Positions 1-9,651 of a stretch of 64,000 bases of DNA are shown piece after piece. The DNA lies in the NCBI RefSeq assembly GCF_017873815.1, contig NZ_JAGGKQ010000010.1, positions 1 to 64,000 on the forward strand, given 5' to 3'. Position numbers and translations under genes: made by a program. Under the pieces are notes generated by a model. That model had not been told where the DNA came from. It did not search any database and saw only the letters and a program-made list of their open reading frames with translations. Positions within the stretch are counted from its first letter, which is position 1. Every line of letters starts with the position of its first letter. The stretch is from Halorubrum alkaliphilum (lineage in GTDB: Archaea > Halobacteriota > Halobacteria > Halobacteriales > Haloferacaceae).

Positions 1-504
1 TGGGATGACGGTGTGTTCTCTCTGGACCGGCGCAACGAGATCGTCTCGGAAGTGATCGACGAGGTATTCCATCTGAAGAACTCTGTTGCCAAGCATCGTC
101 CAGAAGAAGAGTTCGCGGCGATCCGCGAGCGGATCGCGCGAACGACCGAGCGCATCAAGAAGACAGCGTGGCAGCTGGATCAGTACGGATCAGGGAAGGC
201 TGCGGGGTATCTTCGGCGGTGGTTGCCGTCGATCGTGACGTTTGCCGAGCAGGCCGTCGAGGGGTTCGAGGTGCCGTGGACCTCGAACCCCGTCGAACGG
301 CTGATGGGTGAGGTCAGCAAGCGCTGTAAGAACCAGTGGATGCGCTGGACAAAGGATGGATTGGAGGCGATACTCCAGCTTCGGCTGGTGAAGTACGCTG
401 ATCCAGAGTACTACCAATCGTTCCTTGACGAACTGCTCCAACGATCGACCAAAACAGCAATGAGCTGTGAACTCTCAATTGAGAGCACCAGAGGCAAACT
501 CTAG
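1..504 (+). CDS. ISH6-like transposase, C-terminal part (cut by window start)
   Basis: The reading frame is open from base 1, so the gene starts outside the window and only about 167 C-terminal residues are seen. The text SNPVERLMGEVSKRC followed by NQWMRWTKDGLEAILQLRL resembles the C-terminal catalytic part of haloarchaeal ISH6-type transposases, where the glutamate of the NPVE motif would be the last acidic residue of the DDE triad (family recalled, not searched). The product would cut and join insertion sequence ends. The gene ends with TAG just before a small membrane protein gene. No inverted repeat could be defined on the right side because the left end is missing. It could also be a decayed copy; the visible part shows no frameshift. 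Confidence 0.72.
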   Translation, partial: WDDGVFSLDRRNEIVSEVIDEVFHLKNSVAKHRPEEEFAAIRERIARTTERIKKTAWQLDQYGSGKAAGYLRRWLPSIVTFAEQAVEGFEVPWTSNPVERLMGEVSKRCKNQWMRWTKDGLEAILQLRLVKYADPEYYQSFLDELLQRSTKTAMSCELSIESTRGKL

Positions 505-559
505 ACCGCTTTGCAACACGACCAAGAAGTTAACCGAACGCCGACGCGTTCGGTTCGGT

Positions 560-745
560 ATGGGGAAGCGACTTAGGACCGCCATCGGAGCAGCGATGAT
601 AGCAGTAGGGGCCATACAGACCGTCCTCTATGGCGTACAAGGAGAGGTGGTTCCGACCGCACTCGGCGCGACGTTCGGGGTACTCGGCGTCGCGTATCTC
701 TGGATCGAAGTGTACGGTGCCGAGTCGGATCGCCCCCACGGCTGA
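560..745 (+). CDS. Small two-helix membrane protein, unknown function
   Basis: A 61-residue protein starting at MGKRLRTAIGAAM. An upstream in-frame ATG at 467 would overlap the transposase 3' end and gives a polar extension with no hydrophobic character, so the ATG at 560 is preferred. Two hydrophobic segments are visible, about residues 6-24 and 28-48, joined by a short loop; the C-terminus (EVYGAESDRPHG) is polar. I do not recognise a family. It lies between the insertion sequence remnant and the convergent ABC permease gene. Function cannot be inferred. Confidence 0.5.
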   Translation: MGKRLRTAIGAAMIAVGAIQTVLYGVQGEVVPTALGATFGVLGVAYLWIEVYGAESDRPHG

Positions 746-852
746 CCGTGGCTTAGTCCGCTGAAAAACGACGCGGTCGGACGCGGGCTTTTCAGTTGGG
801 CCGGCGAACCGCACCTAAATACACGTGTACGGCTGGAGCGCCGCACACCGGG

Positions 853-1668
853 TCACAGGTCGTCGCGGTCGAATTTTAACAGGCCCAGTAGTGGCGGTGC
901 GAGCGTCCAGAACACCAGCATCGCGGCCGCCGAGATCTGCTGGTTGACCCGTTCGCCGGTGAACAGTTGGCCGCCGAGGAACCCGTTCGCCAGTTCCTCT
1001 ATTCCGGTCGTCGGGTTCGCCACGTCGAGGAACGTTCGAACCTGCTCGATCGAGAGGGGGAGTGCCGCGATGACGCCGTCGAGCGCGTCGACCACCTGCC
1101 CGGTGAGGAGCCCCCACAGCAGGACGAACACCGCGTACACCGCGATCCCGGCGATCAGCGCGCGCTGTTGGGTCGCCATCGCGGCCGAACAGCCGACGGC
1201 GATGGCGACGAACACGACCCCGAGCACCGCGGCGAACACCGTGTAGCCGAGGAAGGACCCGGCGTTGAACGTCACGGGAACGACTATCAAGACAAGCGCG
1301 GGCAGGAGGAAGCCCGCGAGGACGGCCAGCGCCAGCGCCGCGCCACGGCCGATCACCTTTCCGAAGACGACATCGGCACGGGAGTGCGGCAACGAGAGCA
1401 GCAGCTTCAGCGATCCGGAGTCGCGCTCGCCGCTCACCGCGTTGTAGCCGACGACGATACCGACGAGCGGTATCAGCCCGGTCACCAGCACCGGTCCGAC
1501 GAGCTGACTCAACAGGAGCTCGGTCGCGAACTGTTGGGCGTCCCCCTGCGGCCGGACGAGGTACGCGAACAGCGAGACCAGAAGCGAGAACAGCGCAACG
1601 AGGATCACCATCCCGCGCGACCGGACGGTGTCCTGGAAGTCCTTGTTCGCGACGGCGACGAGGCTCAT
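853..1668 (-). CDS. ABC-2 type transporter permease
   Basis: A 271-residue integral membrane protein with six hydrophobic segments (about residues 20-38, 51-78, 104-129, 136-162, 169-190 and 243-266). The loop after the second segment reads GERDSGSLKLLLSLPHSRAD, the typical cytoplasmic stretch of ABC-2 (NosY/CcmB-like) permeases. Its ATG overlaps the stop of the upstream ATP-binding gene by 4 bp (ATGA, 1665-1668), so the two are translated together and form one exporter in the cytoplasmic membrane. Substrate is unknown; haloarchaeal pairs of this type are linked to copper maturation, drug or lipid export, and nothing here decides between these. Confidence 0.85.
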   Translation of the reverse strand: MSLVAVANKDFQDTVRSRGMVILVALFSLLVSLFAYLVRPQGDAQQFATELLLSQLVGPVLVTGLIPLVGIVVGYNAVSGERDSGSLKLLLSLPHSRADVVFGKVIGRGAALALAVLAGFLLPALVLIVVPVTFNAGSFLGYTVFAAVLGVVFVAIAVGCSAAMATQQRALIAGIAVYAVFVLLWGLLTGQVVDALDGVIAALPLSIEQVRTFLDVANPTTGIEELANGFLGGQLFTGERVNQQISAAAMLVFWTLAPPLLGLLKFDRDDL

Positions 1669-2720
1669 GCGTCCACCTCGTCGGTGGACTCCGGAGACTC
1701 GTCCGCAGACTCCGGAGACTCGTCCGCGGACTCCGGAGAGCCACCGGCGGTTTCCGAGGTCTCGTCGGACTCCCGGCGTGTCGGCGCGTCGCCCTCGGTG
1801 TACGCCAAGAAGAGATCCTCCAGCGACGCCTCCCGCGTGTGGAAGTCCCGTACCGTCACGCCGGCGTCCTCCAACGCACCGATGACGGCTGTCTTCACCC
1901 CGCCCACACAGCTCACGACGAGCGTGTCGGCCCCCGCGGCGTCGGCTCCGGCGCTCCCACCCGCGCGAGCGACGTCCGTGACGCCATCGAGTGCCCGGAC
2001 CGCGTCGATCCCCTCGTCGGTCGCGGCGTCGACGTCGATCTCCAGCGTCTCCCCGCCGCCGACGGCCTCCCGGAGCCCGTCGATGGAGTCCTCAGCGACG
2101 AGTTCGCCCTGGCGCATGATCCCGACGCGGTCACAGACCGCCTCGACCTGTCCGAGCACGTGCGAGGAGAAGAAGACGGTCGCGCCGCGGTCGGCCTCCG
2201 CCCGGACGATCTCGCGCATGTCCTTCGCGCCCGCGGGATCGAGCCCGGAGGAGGGTTCATCGAGGACGAGCAGGTCCGGCTCGCCGACCAGCGCCATCGC
2301 CAGCACGAGCCGCTGACGCATCCCCTTCGAGTAGTCGCCGGCCTTCCGGTCGGCGTCATCGAGGATCCCGACACGGTCGAGGAGCGTCTCGGGATCGGCG
2401 TCTGCTCCCTTCGACTCGATCGCGAACTCGACGTGTTTCCGACCCGAGAGCCGGTCGTACACCGAGAACCCGTCCGGAAGGACGCCCGTCCGTTGTCGGA
2501 TCGCGACGCTCTCCTCGCCGGCGTCGCGTCCGAGAACGGTCACCGTTCCCTCGGTCGGTCGAACGAGATCGAGCAGCATGTTTATCGTGGTCGATTTGCC
2601 GGCTCCGTTGGGCCCGAGGAAGCCGTACACCTCGCCCTCCTTCACGGTGATATCGAGGTCCTCCACGGCCGTGACTCCGGGAAACTCCTTGGTCACTCCG
2701 CGCAGCTCGATGGCGGTCAT
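1665..2720 (-). CDS. ABC transporter ATP-binding protein
   Basis: A 351-residue nucleotide-binding subunit. Visible motifs are Walker A GPNGAGKST (residues 36-44), the signature-like YSKGMRQRL (130-138), Walker B LLVLDEPSSGLDP (150-162) and the switch histidine in SSHVLGQ (His187). After about residue 220 comes the DUF4162-like C-terminal region common in ABC-2 ATPases. The last 25 residues are an acidic tail made of imperfect repeats of ESPESADESPESADESPEST, encoded by a matching DNA tandem repeat near 1668-1745. It forms an operon with the permease through a 4-bp ATGA overlap. A TATA box lies at the expected distance upstream. Confidence 0.9.
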   Translation of the reverse strand: MTAIELRGVTKEFPGVTAVEDLDITVKEGEVYGFLGPNGAGKSTTINMLLDLVRPTEGTVTVLGRDAGEESVAIRQRTGVLPDGFSVYDRLSGRKHVEFAIESKGADADPETLLDRVGILDDADRKAGDYSKGMRQRLVLAMALVGEPDLLVLDEPSSGLDPAGAKDMREIVRAEADRGATVFFSSHVLGQVEAVCDRVGIMRQGELVAEDSIDGLREAVGGGETLEIDVDAATDEGIDAVRALDGVTDVARAGGSAGADAAGADTLVVSCVGGVKTAVIGALEDAGVTVRDFHTREASLEDLFLAYTEGDAPTRRESDETSETAGGSPESADESPESADESPESTDEVDA

Positions 2721-2740
2721 ACCTCCCGTTCCGCCGGCCG

Positions 2741-2749
2741 GTTTATAAA
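2741..2749 (-). promoter_or_regulatory. TATA box of the ABC transporter operon
   Basis: On the minus strand the sequence reads TTTATAAAC and ends about 21 bp before the ATG at 2720. This is the expected position for a leaderless haloarchaeal transcript. Confidence 0.6.
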
Positions 2750-2768
2750 TGGTCGTGGGTCTGGTTGC

Positions 2769-5093
<2,325 letters not shown>

Positions 5094-5145
5094 TCATCCC
5101 GACGGGCGTCGATACGTCTTAACCGGCGGAGCCCCAACCTCGACC

Positions 5146-5403
5146 ATGGCCTCAGAGTCGTGTGACGTCTGTGAGCGGTCCGTCAGGATCGCCGGCGGGA
5201 TCGGCGACCTGTGGAACTTCGCGTTCGAGTCGACCCAGGGGATGACCCTCGAACTGACGGACGGCTCCGAGTTCTTCCTCTGTTTCGAGTGTATGGAGGA
5301 GCTTCCCGGCGACCACGAGCCGACCGAATCGGACGTCGAGGCGCTCCGGGAGCGGACCGAGCCTGTCGAGGAGGACGGCAACTCTTTCTGGCACTGGGGG
5401 TAG
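5146..5403 (+). CDS. Small haloarchaeal protein with two CxxC motifs
   Basis: An 85-residue acidic protein starting MASESCDVCERS. Two CxxC pairs (CDVC near the N-terminus and CFEC at about residues 48-51) suggest one bound zinc ion. The C-terminus is EEDGNSFWHWG. The ATG at 5146 is chosen because the upstream in-frame extension overlaps the ligA promoter region and lacks recognisable content. It looks like one of the short uncharacterised zinc proteins that are common in haloarchaea; no function is known to me. A TATA-like gtcttaacc lies about 24 bp before the start. Confidence 0.75.
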   Translation: MASESCDVCERSVRIAGGIGDLWNFAFESTQGMTLELTDGSEFFLCFECMEELPGDHEPTESDVEALRERTEPVEEDGNSFWHWG

Positions 5404-5427
5404 CAGCGGGGCGAATCGCTTCCGAGC

Positions 5428-5436
5428 TTATATATC
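5428..5436 (+). promoter_or_regulatory. TATA box for the 5458 gene
   Basis: CTTATATAT, 22-30 bp before the ATG at 5458, fits a leaderless haloarchaeal promoter. Confidence 0.6.
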
Positions 5437-5457
5437 AACGCGTCGCATCCGCGGCGT

Positions 5458-5658
5458 ATGGACACTGCTGCGCTCGGCAGGTTCCTCCTCGTCCTCCTCG
5501 TGGCGAACGGGATCGGGTTCGTGATCGCAGCGGTGGTCTCGCCGCCGGACCCGTTCACGCAACTGTCCTACTATTTGCCGATGTTCCCGATCACGGTGGT
5601 CGTCGCGTACGTCCTCGTTTATAAGTGTGGGTTCGACCGGATCAACGCCGCGATCTAA
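5458..5658 (+). CDS. Small membrane protein, two helices
   Basis: A 66-residue protein beginning MDTAALGRFLLVLLVANGIG. Hydrophobic segments at about residues 7-28 and 38-55 are separated by PPDPFTQLSY; the tail YKCGFDRINAAI is polar. It resembles short haloarchaeal membrane proteins carried as DUFs, but I cannot name the family safely. A clear TATA box precedes the ATG, supporting that it is a real leaderless gene. Confidence 0.7.
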   Translation: MDTAALGRFLLVLLVANGIGFVIAAVVSPPDPFTQLSYYLPMFPITVVVAYVLVYKCGFDRINAAI

Positions 5659-5767
5659 GGGGTCGAGGTCTGATCGAATGAAAACGAGCGACCGTCAGCG
5701 ATGCGTGAGCCGCGGCGTTAGCGTGGCCGCGGCAGTGGCGTAAGAACGAACGCCGAGTCGACGCCGA

Positions 5768-6055
5768 TCAGGACCGCAGGACGCGGTACTCGACCGTCCC
5801 GATCCCGGGGATGTCGATCCGGCGGAGCGAGCCGCGGTGTCGTCGGACGAGTCGGGCGAGGTTTCGGACCACGCCGGCGACGACGATGAGGGCAGCCGCG
5901 GACACGACGGCCGCGACCGGGTAGCTGATGACGAACAGTGCGAGGGCTGCGAGCGCGAAGAACACCAGCAGCGTGAGGATCGATCCGCCGATCGACGGGG
6001 GACGTCGCGGCGGCAGCGACGATCCGTCTGCGGAGTTCGCGAGTAGTGGTTCCAT
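5768..6055 (-). CDS. Small membrane protein, unknown function
   Basis: A 95-residue protein when started at MEPLLANSADGS; an ATG seven codons upstream is possible. One long hydrophobic region (about residues 20-60, likely two helices) is followed by a basic segment NLARLVRRHRGSLRRI, consistent with a cytoplasmic C-terminus, and ends IGTVEYRVLRS. I recognise no family. It is transcribed away from the aminotransferase gene, with an AT-rich, repeat-bearing intergenic region between them. Confidence 0.6.
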   Translation of the reverse strand: MEPLLANSADGSSLPPRRPPSIGGSILTLLVFFALAALALFVISYPVAAVVSAAALIVVAGVVRNLARLVRRHRGSLRRIDIPGIGTVEYRVLRS

Positions 6056-6116
6056 ACATACTCGTTGTATCCGCACGCTAATAAGCTTTCATATTACAAA
6101 CACTTTCTGATACTCG

Positions 6117-6319
6117 GTACCATGTCACACAGTCGTAAATCGGCTGAAACCTCCGATAGTAGGGTGTAATGAGTGACATGGTACTAGTTGTGGTACTTGT
6201 TCAATATCGAATATATACCGATCTATCATGTGACCAGAGAGGGTTGACGAACGCCGATCGTCGACCACGAACTGCTGTCGATGACGGCCCGTAGATCGAT
6301 GCGCCATTCACAAGTACCA
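6117..6319. promoter_or_regulatory. GGTAC-type inverted repeats in a 300-bp gene-free leader
   Basis: The 304-bp region 6056-6359 has no gene. It holds a perfect 12-bp inverted repeat, GTACCATGTCAC at 6117-6128 and its complement at 6173-6184. It also holds a second perfect 10-bp pair, TGGTACTTGT at 6191-6200 and ACAAGTACCA at 6310-6319. All four arms share a GGTACY/RGTACC core. Such paired sites upstream of the class V aminotransferase look like operators for a dimeric repressor or activator; the regulator is unknown. An ATATATA tract lies near 6210. Confidence 0.5.
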
Positions 6320-6359
6320 TACTCTCTCGCAACCCCGAGTAAGACAACAGGTGGAGCCA

Positions 6360-7469
6360 GTGACGAAGAAACGCGAATACCGAGACGACTACACGGATAA
6401 GACGCTGTACATCCCCGGGCCGACGGAGGTCCGTGAGGACGTGATCGAGGCGATGACGGAGTCGCCGTTCGGCCACCGCATGGACCGGATGACCGACTTG
6501 TATACGACCATCGTCGAAGACACGAAGGAGTTCCTCGGCACCGACAACGACGTGGTGATCCTCACGGGCTCCGGCACGGAGTTCTGGGAGGCGACGACGC
6601 TGAACCTCGTGGACGAGAACGTCCTCGTCCCGACCTGCGGGGCGTTCAGCGAGCGCTACGCAAACGTCGCCGAGCGCCTCGGGAAGAACGTCGACCGACT
6701 GGAGTACGAGTGGGGGGAGGCAGTGAAGCCCGAGGACGTCCGCGAGGCGCTCGAATCGGGAGACACGCACTACGACATGGTCGCCGGCGTATTGAACGAG
6801 TCGTCGACCGGCGTCCGCAACCCGATCGAGGAGATCGGCGACGTCATAAGCGAGTTCCCGGACACGTACTTCGCCGTCGACGCCGTCTCGTCGCTCGGCG
6901 GCGACTACATCGACATCGACGCCCACGGTATCGACGCCATCTTCGCCTCCAGTCAAAAGGCGTTCGCGATGCCGCCGGGGCTCGCGATCTGTGTCGTCAG
7001 CGACGACGCCTACGACCGCGAGGCCGAGAAAGGGGACTCCTCGTGGTACGGCGGGTTCCGCCGCACGATCGACTACTACGACCGGAAGGGACAGACCCAC
7101 TCGACGCCCGCGATCCCGATCATGTTAGCGTACCGCAAGCAGATGAAACATATGCTGGCGGAGGGCCACGCGGCCCGCGACGAGCGCCACCGCGAGATGA
7201 TGGAGTACGTCCACGACTGGGCCGACGAGCACTTCGCGATGTTCCCGGAGGAGGGATACGAGTCGCAGACGGTCGCCTGTATCGAGAACACACAGGACAT
7301 CGATGTCGCGGCCACCATCGAAGAGGTGAGCGAGGAGTACGACATGGCCTTCTCGAACGGCTACGGCGACCTCGCGGAAGAGACGTTCCGGATCGGGCAC
7401 ATGGGAGAACACACCGTCGAGTCGATCCGCGAACTCACCGACGCGATCGAGGACGTCGCAGAACTGTGA
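6360..7469 (+). CDS. Class V aminotransferase (alanine-glyoxylate / serine-pyruvate type)
   Basis: About 369 residues of a fold type I PLP enzyme. Key parts are the substrate entry text YIPGPTEV near the N-terminus, LTGSGTEFWEA, the cofactor-ring aspartate in FAVDAVSSLGGD (about residue 174) and the Schiff-base lysine in SSQKAFAMPPG (about residue 200). The family moves amino groups between alanine or serine and glyoxylate or pyruvate; the true substrates cannot be read from sequence. The GTG at 6360 (VTKKREY) is preferred over the GTG at 6351, because relatives as I recall start MTKKREY and a GGTGGA stretch then lies at ribosome-binding distance. Repeated GGTAC operators upstream suggest regulated expression. 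Confidence 0.88.
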   Translation: MTKKREYRDDYTDKTLYIPGPTEVREDVIEAMTESPFGHRMDRMTDLYTTIVEDTKEFLGTDNDVVILTGSGTEFWEATTLNLVDENVLVPTCGAFSERYANVAERLGKNVDRLEYEWGEAVKPEDVREALESGDTHYDMVAGVLNESSTGVRNPIEEIGDVISEFPDTYFAVDAVSSLGGDYIDIDAHGIDAIFASSQKAFAMPPGLAICVVSDDAYDREAEKGDSSWYGGFRRTIDYYDRKGQTHSTPAIPIMLAYRKQMKHMLAEGHAARDERHREMMEYVHDWADEHFAMFPEEGYESQTVACIENTQDIDVAATIEEVSEEYDMAFSNGYGDLAEETFRIGHMGEHTVESIRELTDAIEDVAEL

Positions 7470-7556
7470 ACGTCGGGGGCGTCGCCAGGATCTAGCGTCG
7501 GTCTCGGTGAAATACCCGGGGCAAGCTACTTTTCTGACGCGTCGGAACACCCGGTC

Positions 7557-8741
7557 ATGGACCCCGATGCCCTCCGAGACGCCCTCAACCGATGGGTCGA
7601 AGAAGATGTGATAGACGAGTCGACTGCGGCGCGCATCCGCGCGTTCGAGACGAGCGAGACCGAATTCGAGTCGGACGACGCGGGCGAGGATGGGCTCCTC
7701 GGCGACCGGCGCGTCGTCGTCGCGCTCGCCCTGATGGGTGGTGCGCTGATCGCGGTCGGGGTCGGGACCTTCCTCTTGGAGCGCTGGGAGTCGATCCCAG
7801 TCGGCCTCCGGGCACTCGTTCTCCTCGGCGTCCCGCTCGCGGCGACAGGCGGTGCCGTCCACCTCGGCGACCGGTCCCCGCGAACCGCACACGGTCTGTG
7901 GCTGCTGGCGGCGCTTTTCACCGGCGTTACCCTGTTCCAACTGGCCGAACTGTTCTCGATCGCCGATGTGGAGGGGCTCGACGCGTGGCTCTGGCTGGCG
8001 TGGGCCGCCGTGGCGATCGGAATCGGAAGCGGCCTCGACTCCCGCCCGGTGACCGTCGTCGGCGTCGCCGTGGGACTGGGCGCGATCGCCGCTGCCGTTC
8101 CGGGGAACGCGTTTCTCGTCGCCGGGTTCTACGGCGGGATCGTGTACGCCGCAGGGGTGCTCACGGACGTGACGCTGCCGGAGGCAGGTGATGAAGCGAC
8201 GACCGAGGCATCGCCGACTCGGTTCGCGGGGACGCTCCGGTGGGTCGGCGGCGCGTTCGCGGTCAGCGTGATCGCGGCCATCGGCGTTTCCGGATCGCCG
8301 CCGCCGATCACGGACGACCCCGGAACCGTCGCGATCGCGGGTGCGGCCGCGGTGGCGGGGGTCGTCGCAGTCGCCCGATCGTGGCGCAGCGAGCGGGCGA
8401 GATACGCGGCCGCACCGGCGATCGCCGCGCCCGCGAGTCTCGGGATCGCGTGGGCGCTCGGGGGCGTCGGACTCGACGAGGTGGTCGTCGCCGTGGTCGG
8501 ACTCGCCTGTCTGCTCGGACTCCTCCTCGCGCTCGTCGTCGCGGCCGTCGGGCTCCAAGAGGCCGCGCTCGTCAACGTCGCGACGCTCGGGTTCGTGCTC
8601 GGGGTCGGTGCCTTCCTCGTCGGTCCCGTCGCCGACGTCACGTCCGGGCCGCTCGCGCTCGTCGCCGCCGGCCTCGTCCTGCTCGGTGCCGGGCTCGGCG
8701 CGGAGCGAGGACGACGCGAGGTGCTCTCGCGGATGGGGTGA
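7557..8741 (+). CDS. DUF2157-type multi-spanning membrane protein
   Basis: A 394-residue protein. The N-terminal 40 residues (MDPDALRDALNRWVEEDVID...RIRAFE) form a soluble helical head typical of DUF2157 proteins, followed by roughly ten to twelve hydrophobic helices from about residue 56 to 385. A charged linker (EAGDEATTEASPTR) divides the membrane part into two halves. No catalytic motif is visible. DUF2157 proteins are of unknown function in bacteria and archaea. The gene stands alone, and its 3' end faces the repeat element A and the convergent DUF424 gene. Confidence 0.75.
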   Translation: MDPDALRDALNRWVEEDVIDESTAARIRAFETSETEFESDDAGEDGLLGDRRVVVALALMGGALIAVGVGTFLLERWESIPVGLRALVLLGVPLAATGGAVHLGDRSPRTAHGLWLLAALFTGVTLFQLAELFSIADVEGLDAWLWLAWAAVAIGIGSGLDSRPVTVVGVAVGLGAIAAAVPGNAFLVAGFYGGIVYAAGVLTDVTLPEAGDEATTEASPTRFAGTLRWVGGAFAVSVIAAIGVSGSPPPITDDPGTVAIAGAAAVAGVVAVARSWRSERARYAAAPAIAAPASLGIAWALGGVGLDEVVVAVVGLACLLGLLLALVVAAVGLQEAALVNVATLGFVLGVGAFLVGPVADVTSGPLALVAAGLVLLGAGLGAERGRREVLSRMG

Positions 8742-8951
8742 GACAGGCCACGATCGAACCGAGAGGCTTCGTTGAAACGCTTCGATATTGGTGACGTGAA
8801 CAACATCGGGAATGAGATCGTATTCAACAGACATCTGAGCGGCAGCGACGCTCACTTATAAACGGACAAAATGGACAATCGTGGTGGCGCGCGCGGGAAG
8901 CGCGCGCGAGGGAGTTGCGGTCGTCCCGGAGCGAAGCGACGGGCGACCGCA

Positions 8952-9009
8952 ACGAGGCTGGGGAGGCGTGAGGTGCGGTGGCGGTGTGGGGTGGGACTCA
9001 AAGGGGCAG
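8952..9009 (+). ncRNA. Conserved 58-nt G-rich core of element A (candidate structured RNA)
   Basis: This segment begins ACGAGGCTGGGGAGGCGTGA and ends GTGGGACTCAAAGGGGCAG. It is almost identical in copy B (39774-39831) and in reverse in copy D (62676-62733), while the surrounding sequence differs. It is followed by one arm of a stem that covaries between copies. Transcription has not been shown; calling it an RNA is inference. Confidence 0.45.
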
Positions 9010-9100
9010 TCGCGAGGACGAAGCACGCTGCGGCAAGCACCGCAGGAACGAGCGGAGCGAGTGACAAGGAGCACAGCGAAGCGCGCGAGTCCTCGCAACT
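9008..9100 (+). other. Covarying long-range stem in element A
   Basis: AGT-C-GCGAGGAC at 9008-9019 pairs with GTCCTCGC-A-ACT at 9089-9100 (11 of 12 positions, one C-A mismatch). The same-position stems in copy B (AGCCACGAGGAC with GTCCTCGTGGCT) and copy D (GCCGGACT with AGTCCGGC) have different sequence but remain paired. Confidence 0.7.
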
Positions 9101-9351
9101 GGGGCTTTGACAGTGTTCACCGTCGATCCGCAGTCGCTGACTTATAAACGGATCATTCAGGATCTGGAAGCATCCAGTACCACATCAACCACTTATAAAC
9201 AGCCGCCAGCAACACCACTTGCTCGCTTATAAACAACTACTCCACCGTATTGCGAGACCCACTCCCGAAATCGCTCGATACCCGCACTCCAGCGACCGGC
9301 TGTTTCGGTCGACGGTCCGTCTGAAGGGTGGGTTTTGGTGGAGACCCGGGT

Positions 9352-9651
9352 TTATAGCCAGAGCAGTTGCGCGTGACGCGTTCCGTCGAACTCCAGCACC
9401 GTTTCCTCGTCGACGAGGCCGGCCTCGACCGCGATGCCGACCGCCTCGTTGCCGACGATGTTGCCGACTTGAGCGCGATGGAGGGCATCGACGACCGCCT
9501 CGGCGTCGGCCTCCTCGGCCTCGGGACCGCCGTAGAACTCCTCGCTCACGGTGAGCGTAGCGCGACCGTTGTCGTACGTCTCGCCGAGACAGTCGGCGTC
9601 ACAGACAGAAACGAGTCGTCCCTCGGCGGTGTCGCGCTCGCGGAGTAGCAT
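9352..9651 (-). CDS. DUF424 family protein
   Basis: A 99-residue protein. The pattern VSVCDADCLGETYDNG, then EFYGGPEAE, then VGNIVGNEAVGIAVEAGLV matches the small archaeal DUF424 family, whose members are near-universal in Archaea but lack an established function. Its ATG (complement of 9649-9651) directly abuts the stop codon of the upstream TPR gene, so the two are surely co-transcribed. The gene ends close to repeat element A. Confidence 0.85.
   Translation of the reverse strand: MLLRERDTAEGRLVSVCDADCLGETYDNGRATLTVSEEFYGGPEAEEADAEAVVDALHRAQVGNIVGNEAVGIAVEAGLVDEETVLEFDGTRHAQLLWL

Larger units (their letters stand above)
8805..9280 (+). repeat. Modular TTATAA/hairpin element, copy A
   Basis: This non-coding element fills most of the 610-bp gap between convergent genes. 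In order it shows a degenerate left end (CGGGAATG), a block TGAGCGGCAGCGACG followed by TTATAA at 8856-8861, and hairpins (GCGCGCGC around GGGAA at 8887-8907, and GTTGCGGTCG pairing with CGACCGCAAC at 8914-8952). The conserved G-rich core follows (8952-9009), then the long-range stem 9008-9019 with 9089-9100, the CTGGGGCTTTG block (about 9099-9109) and TTATAA at 9142. A TTATAA pair 34 bp apart (CTTATAAAC at 9192 and 9226) and an inverted terminal sequence (9256-9280) close it. The same order recurs in copies B and C. Short open frames inside are not believable proteins. Confidence 0.85.

Noticed and set aside
8871-9147. Open frames in element A that could be called small Arg/Gly-rich proteins
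   Set aside because: They lie wholly inside the repeat element, their frames are not kept between copies A and B, and composition follows the G-rich hairpin DNA.
9141-9234. Regular TTATAA boxes considered as a CRISPR array
   Set aside because: The repeated unit is only about 9 bp, there are just two or three units per site, and the sequence between them is itself conserved between loci; CRISPR spacers would differ and repeats would be longer. No cas genes are present.
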